Assembly: GCA_902762795.1 (NCBI GenBank)
Contig: CACWPM010000042.1
Span: 1-57,288 of the forward strand
Direction: 5' to 3'
DNA length: 57,288 nucleotides
Source of the DNA: Fibrobacter succinogenes
Lineage (GTDB): Bacteria > Fibrobacterota > Fibrobacteria > Fibrobacterales > Fibrobacteraceae
Shown: one piece after another, positions 56,025 to 57,288 of the stretch
Position numbering within the stretch: the stretch's first letter is position 1
Layout of the letters: each line of letters starts with the position of its first letter
Made by a program: the position numbers and the translations under genes
The notes under the pieces: model-generated
Told to the model about the DNA's origin: nothing
Database searches by the model: none
What the model saw: only the letters and a program-made list of their open reading frames with translations

Positions 56025-57288
56025 TGAAAGGTTTGTTGAAGTTTATTACGTGCGGCTCAGTAGATGACGGAAAATCTACACTCATCGGGCATATTCTTTA
56101 TGATTCCAAATTGCTTTACACCGACCAGGAAAAGGCTTTGGAACTCGATAGCAAGGTAGGTAGCCGCAGCGGAAAAATCGACTATTCCCTTTTGCTGGAC
56201 GGCTTGATGGCCGAACGCGAACAGGGTATTACCATCGATGTGGCGTATCGTTATTTCACGACGGACCGCCGCAGCTTTATCGTTGCTGACACTCCGGGGC
56301 ATGAAGAATACACGCGCAACATGGCCGTGGGCGCATCTTTTGCCGACCTCGCAGTGATTCTCGTAGATGCATCGCAAGGCGTTCTCGTACAGACGCGTAG
56401 ACACGCCCGCATTTGCAGGCTGATGGGTATTCGCCACTTTGTCTTTGCCGTGAACAAGATGGATCTTGTGGGCTACAGCGAAGATGTATTCAACAAAATC
56501 AAGGTACAAATCGCAGAACTTGCACAGACTCATTCCCTGAGCAACATACAAGTTATTCCGCTTTCGGCAACAGAAGGCGACAACGTTACCATCAAATCGA
56601 AAAACATTGCATGGTATCAAGGTCCTGCATTACTTGAATACCTTGAAAATGTCGATACATCAAGCTCTGCACTAGAAAAGGGATTTTACATGCCCGTGCA
56701 GCGCGTGAGCCGCCCCGACCGTACATTCCGCGGATTCCAAGGACAAATTGAATCTGGAACAATTCGCGTCGGAGACGTCATCAAATCCCTCCCGAGTTAC
56801 GAGAAAGCATCCGTCAAAAGCATTCTCTACACAAACAGGAATGTCGAAGAAGCCCACGCTGGCGAACCGGTCACGATTACGCTAGACCGTGAAGTTGACG
56901 TATCGAGAGGTTGCGTGCTCGCTAGAGATGCAAGCATCGGTAGCTACAAGAAAATCAAGGCGTCACTTTTGTGGATGGATGACGAGCCGCTTTCGCTAGG
57001 CAAAGACTACCTCGTCAAAATCGGGACAAAGATTATTCCTGGAACACTCACGAAAATCGACTATGCCATTGACGTGAACACAGGCGCACACTTAGAAACA
57101 GAAAGCATTTCCAAAAACGGGATTGCCGTCTGCGAACTTGTTTTCGCCGAAGCCATTGTCGTTGATCTTTTTGAAAAGCACAAAACGCTTGGCGAGCTCA
57201 TTCTCATTGACATCGTAACGCATGCAACAGCCGCTTGCGGCGTTGTTGAAGGGCTCTACGAAAAGCAACTTCAATCCAACGAAAAGGC
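56024..57288 (+). CDS. cysN: Sulfate adenylyltransferase subunit 1, GTPase (cut by window edge)
   Basis: Regulatory GTPase that drives APS synthesis by CysD. 421 codons are present and the gene runs off the window. G1 GSVDDGKSTLIGH, the switch region LDGLMAEREQGITIDVAY, G3 DTPGHEEYTRNMAVGA and G4 NKMD are intact, followed by EF-Tu-like beta-barrel domains (MPVQRVSRPDRTFRGFQGQI). The tail seen (FEKHKTLGELILIDIVTHAT) is close to the CysN end. Whether a CysC (APS kinase) fusion follows cannot be seen. Confidence 0.95.
   Translation, partial: MKGLLKFITCGSVDDGKSTLIGHILYDSKLLYTDQEKALELDSKVGSRSGKIDYSLLLDGLMAEREQGITIDVAYRYFTTDRRSFIVADTPGHEEYTRNMAVGASFADLAVILVDASQGVLVQTRRHARICRLMGIRHFVFAVNKMDLVGYSEDVFNKIKVQIAELAQTHSLSNIQVIPLSATEGDNVTIKSKNIAWYQGPALLEYLENVDTSSSALEKGFYMPVQRVSRPDRTFRGFQGQIESGTIRVGDVIKSLPSYEKASVKSILYTNRNVEEAHAGEPVTITLDREVDVSRGCVLARDASIGSYKKIKASLLWMDDEPLSLGKDYLVKIGTKIIPGTLTKIDYAIDVNTGAHLETESISKNGIAVCELVFAEAIVVDLFEKHKTLGELILIDIVTHATAACGVVEGLYEKQLQSNEK

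Overview
The window looks like chromosomal DNA of a Fibrobacter species (phylum Fibrobacterota). The evidence is a lipoprotein with two Fibrobacter succinogenes major paralogous (FISUMP) domains, several lipoproteins with long Ser-rich linkers, a PorV/UPF0164-type outer-membrane protein, and a Gram-negative set of household genes with moderate GC content. I could run no searches. Family names come from motifs and remembered family sequences.

Layout. Positions 1-13030 are almost all minus strand: purL (cut by the window edge), the FISUMP lipoprotein, hisD, citramalate synthase, a helical hypothetical protein, a GLUG-repeat lipoprotein, slyD, nadE with a decayed glutaminase domain, and a Ser-rich lipoprotein. 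Positions 13318-19549 are also minus strand: a sugar-nucleotide epimerase-like gene coupled to a divergent dnaA, an AT-rich spacer, a surface-polysaccharide cluster (GT2, flippase, DegT-type aminotransferase) and tRNA-Lys(UUU). Positions 19678-39320 hold mixed genes: a PorV-like protein, a broken gapdh, a large TPR-transglutaminase lipoprotein, yfcE, an SpmA-SpmB fusion, a GGDEF-EAL protein, an orphan NrfD-like membrane pair, mntP, ligA with an in-frame repeat insert, and a His-rich CobW-type GTPase. Positions 39377-42750 are a trp operon (trpE, fused trpGD) behind a classical Trp-codon leader peptide and attenuator.

Positions 43584-57288 are dominated by sulfur metabolism. A 51-bp element, 45/51 identical in two copies and followed at identical spacing by a -35/-10-like pair, precedes both metY-methyltransferase-DMSP-lyase-like cupin-DUF6803 and sulfite reductase-aprA-aprB-cysD-cysN. 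Between them lie bioB, a LysE-type exporter, a BsuBI/PstI endonuclease remnant, a sulfate-binding lipoprotein and a rhodanese-TusA-DsrE fusion. The second operon reads as sulfate to APS (CysDN), APS to sulfite (AprAB) and sulfite to sulfide (siroheme reductase). MetY can then fix sulfide into homocysteine.

Many spacers consist of short tandem words (CTAAGTT, GTAGACA, ACCTAA, CATAGCC, ACGAAAG and others) around a small GC-rich hairpin of variable sequence. One member sits in frame inside ligA. A different palindromic repeat (ending CTCGCAATGACG) sits in frame inside aprA. The most useful leads are the shared sulfur promoter, the metY-methyltransferase-cupin operon, the trp attenuator, the coding insertions of repeats, the gapdh deletion, and the divergent dnaA and nadE.
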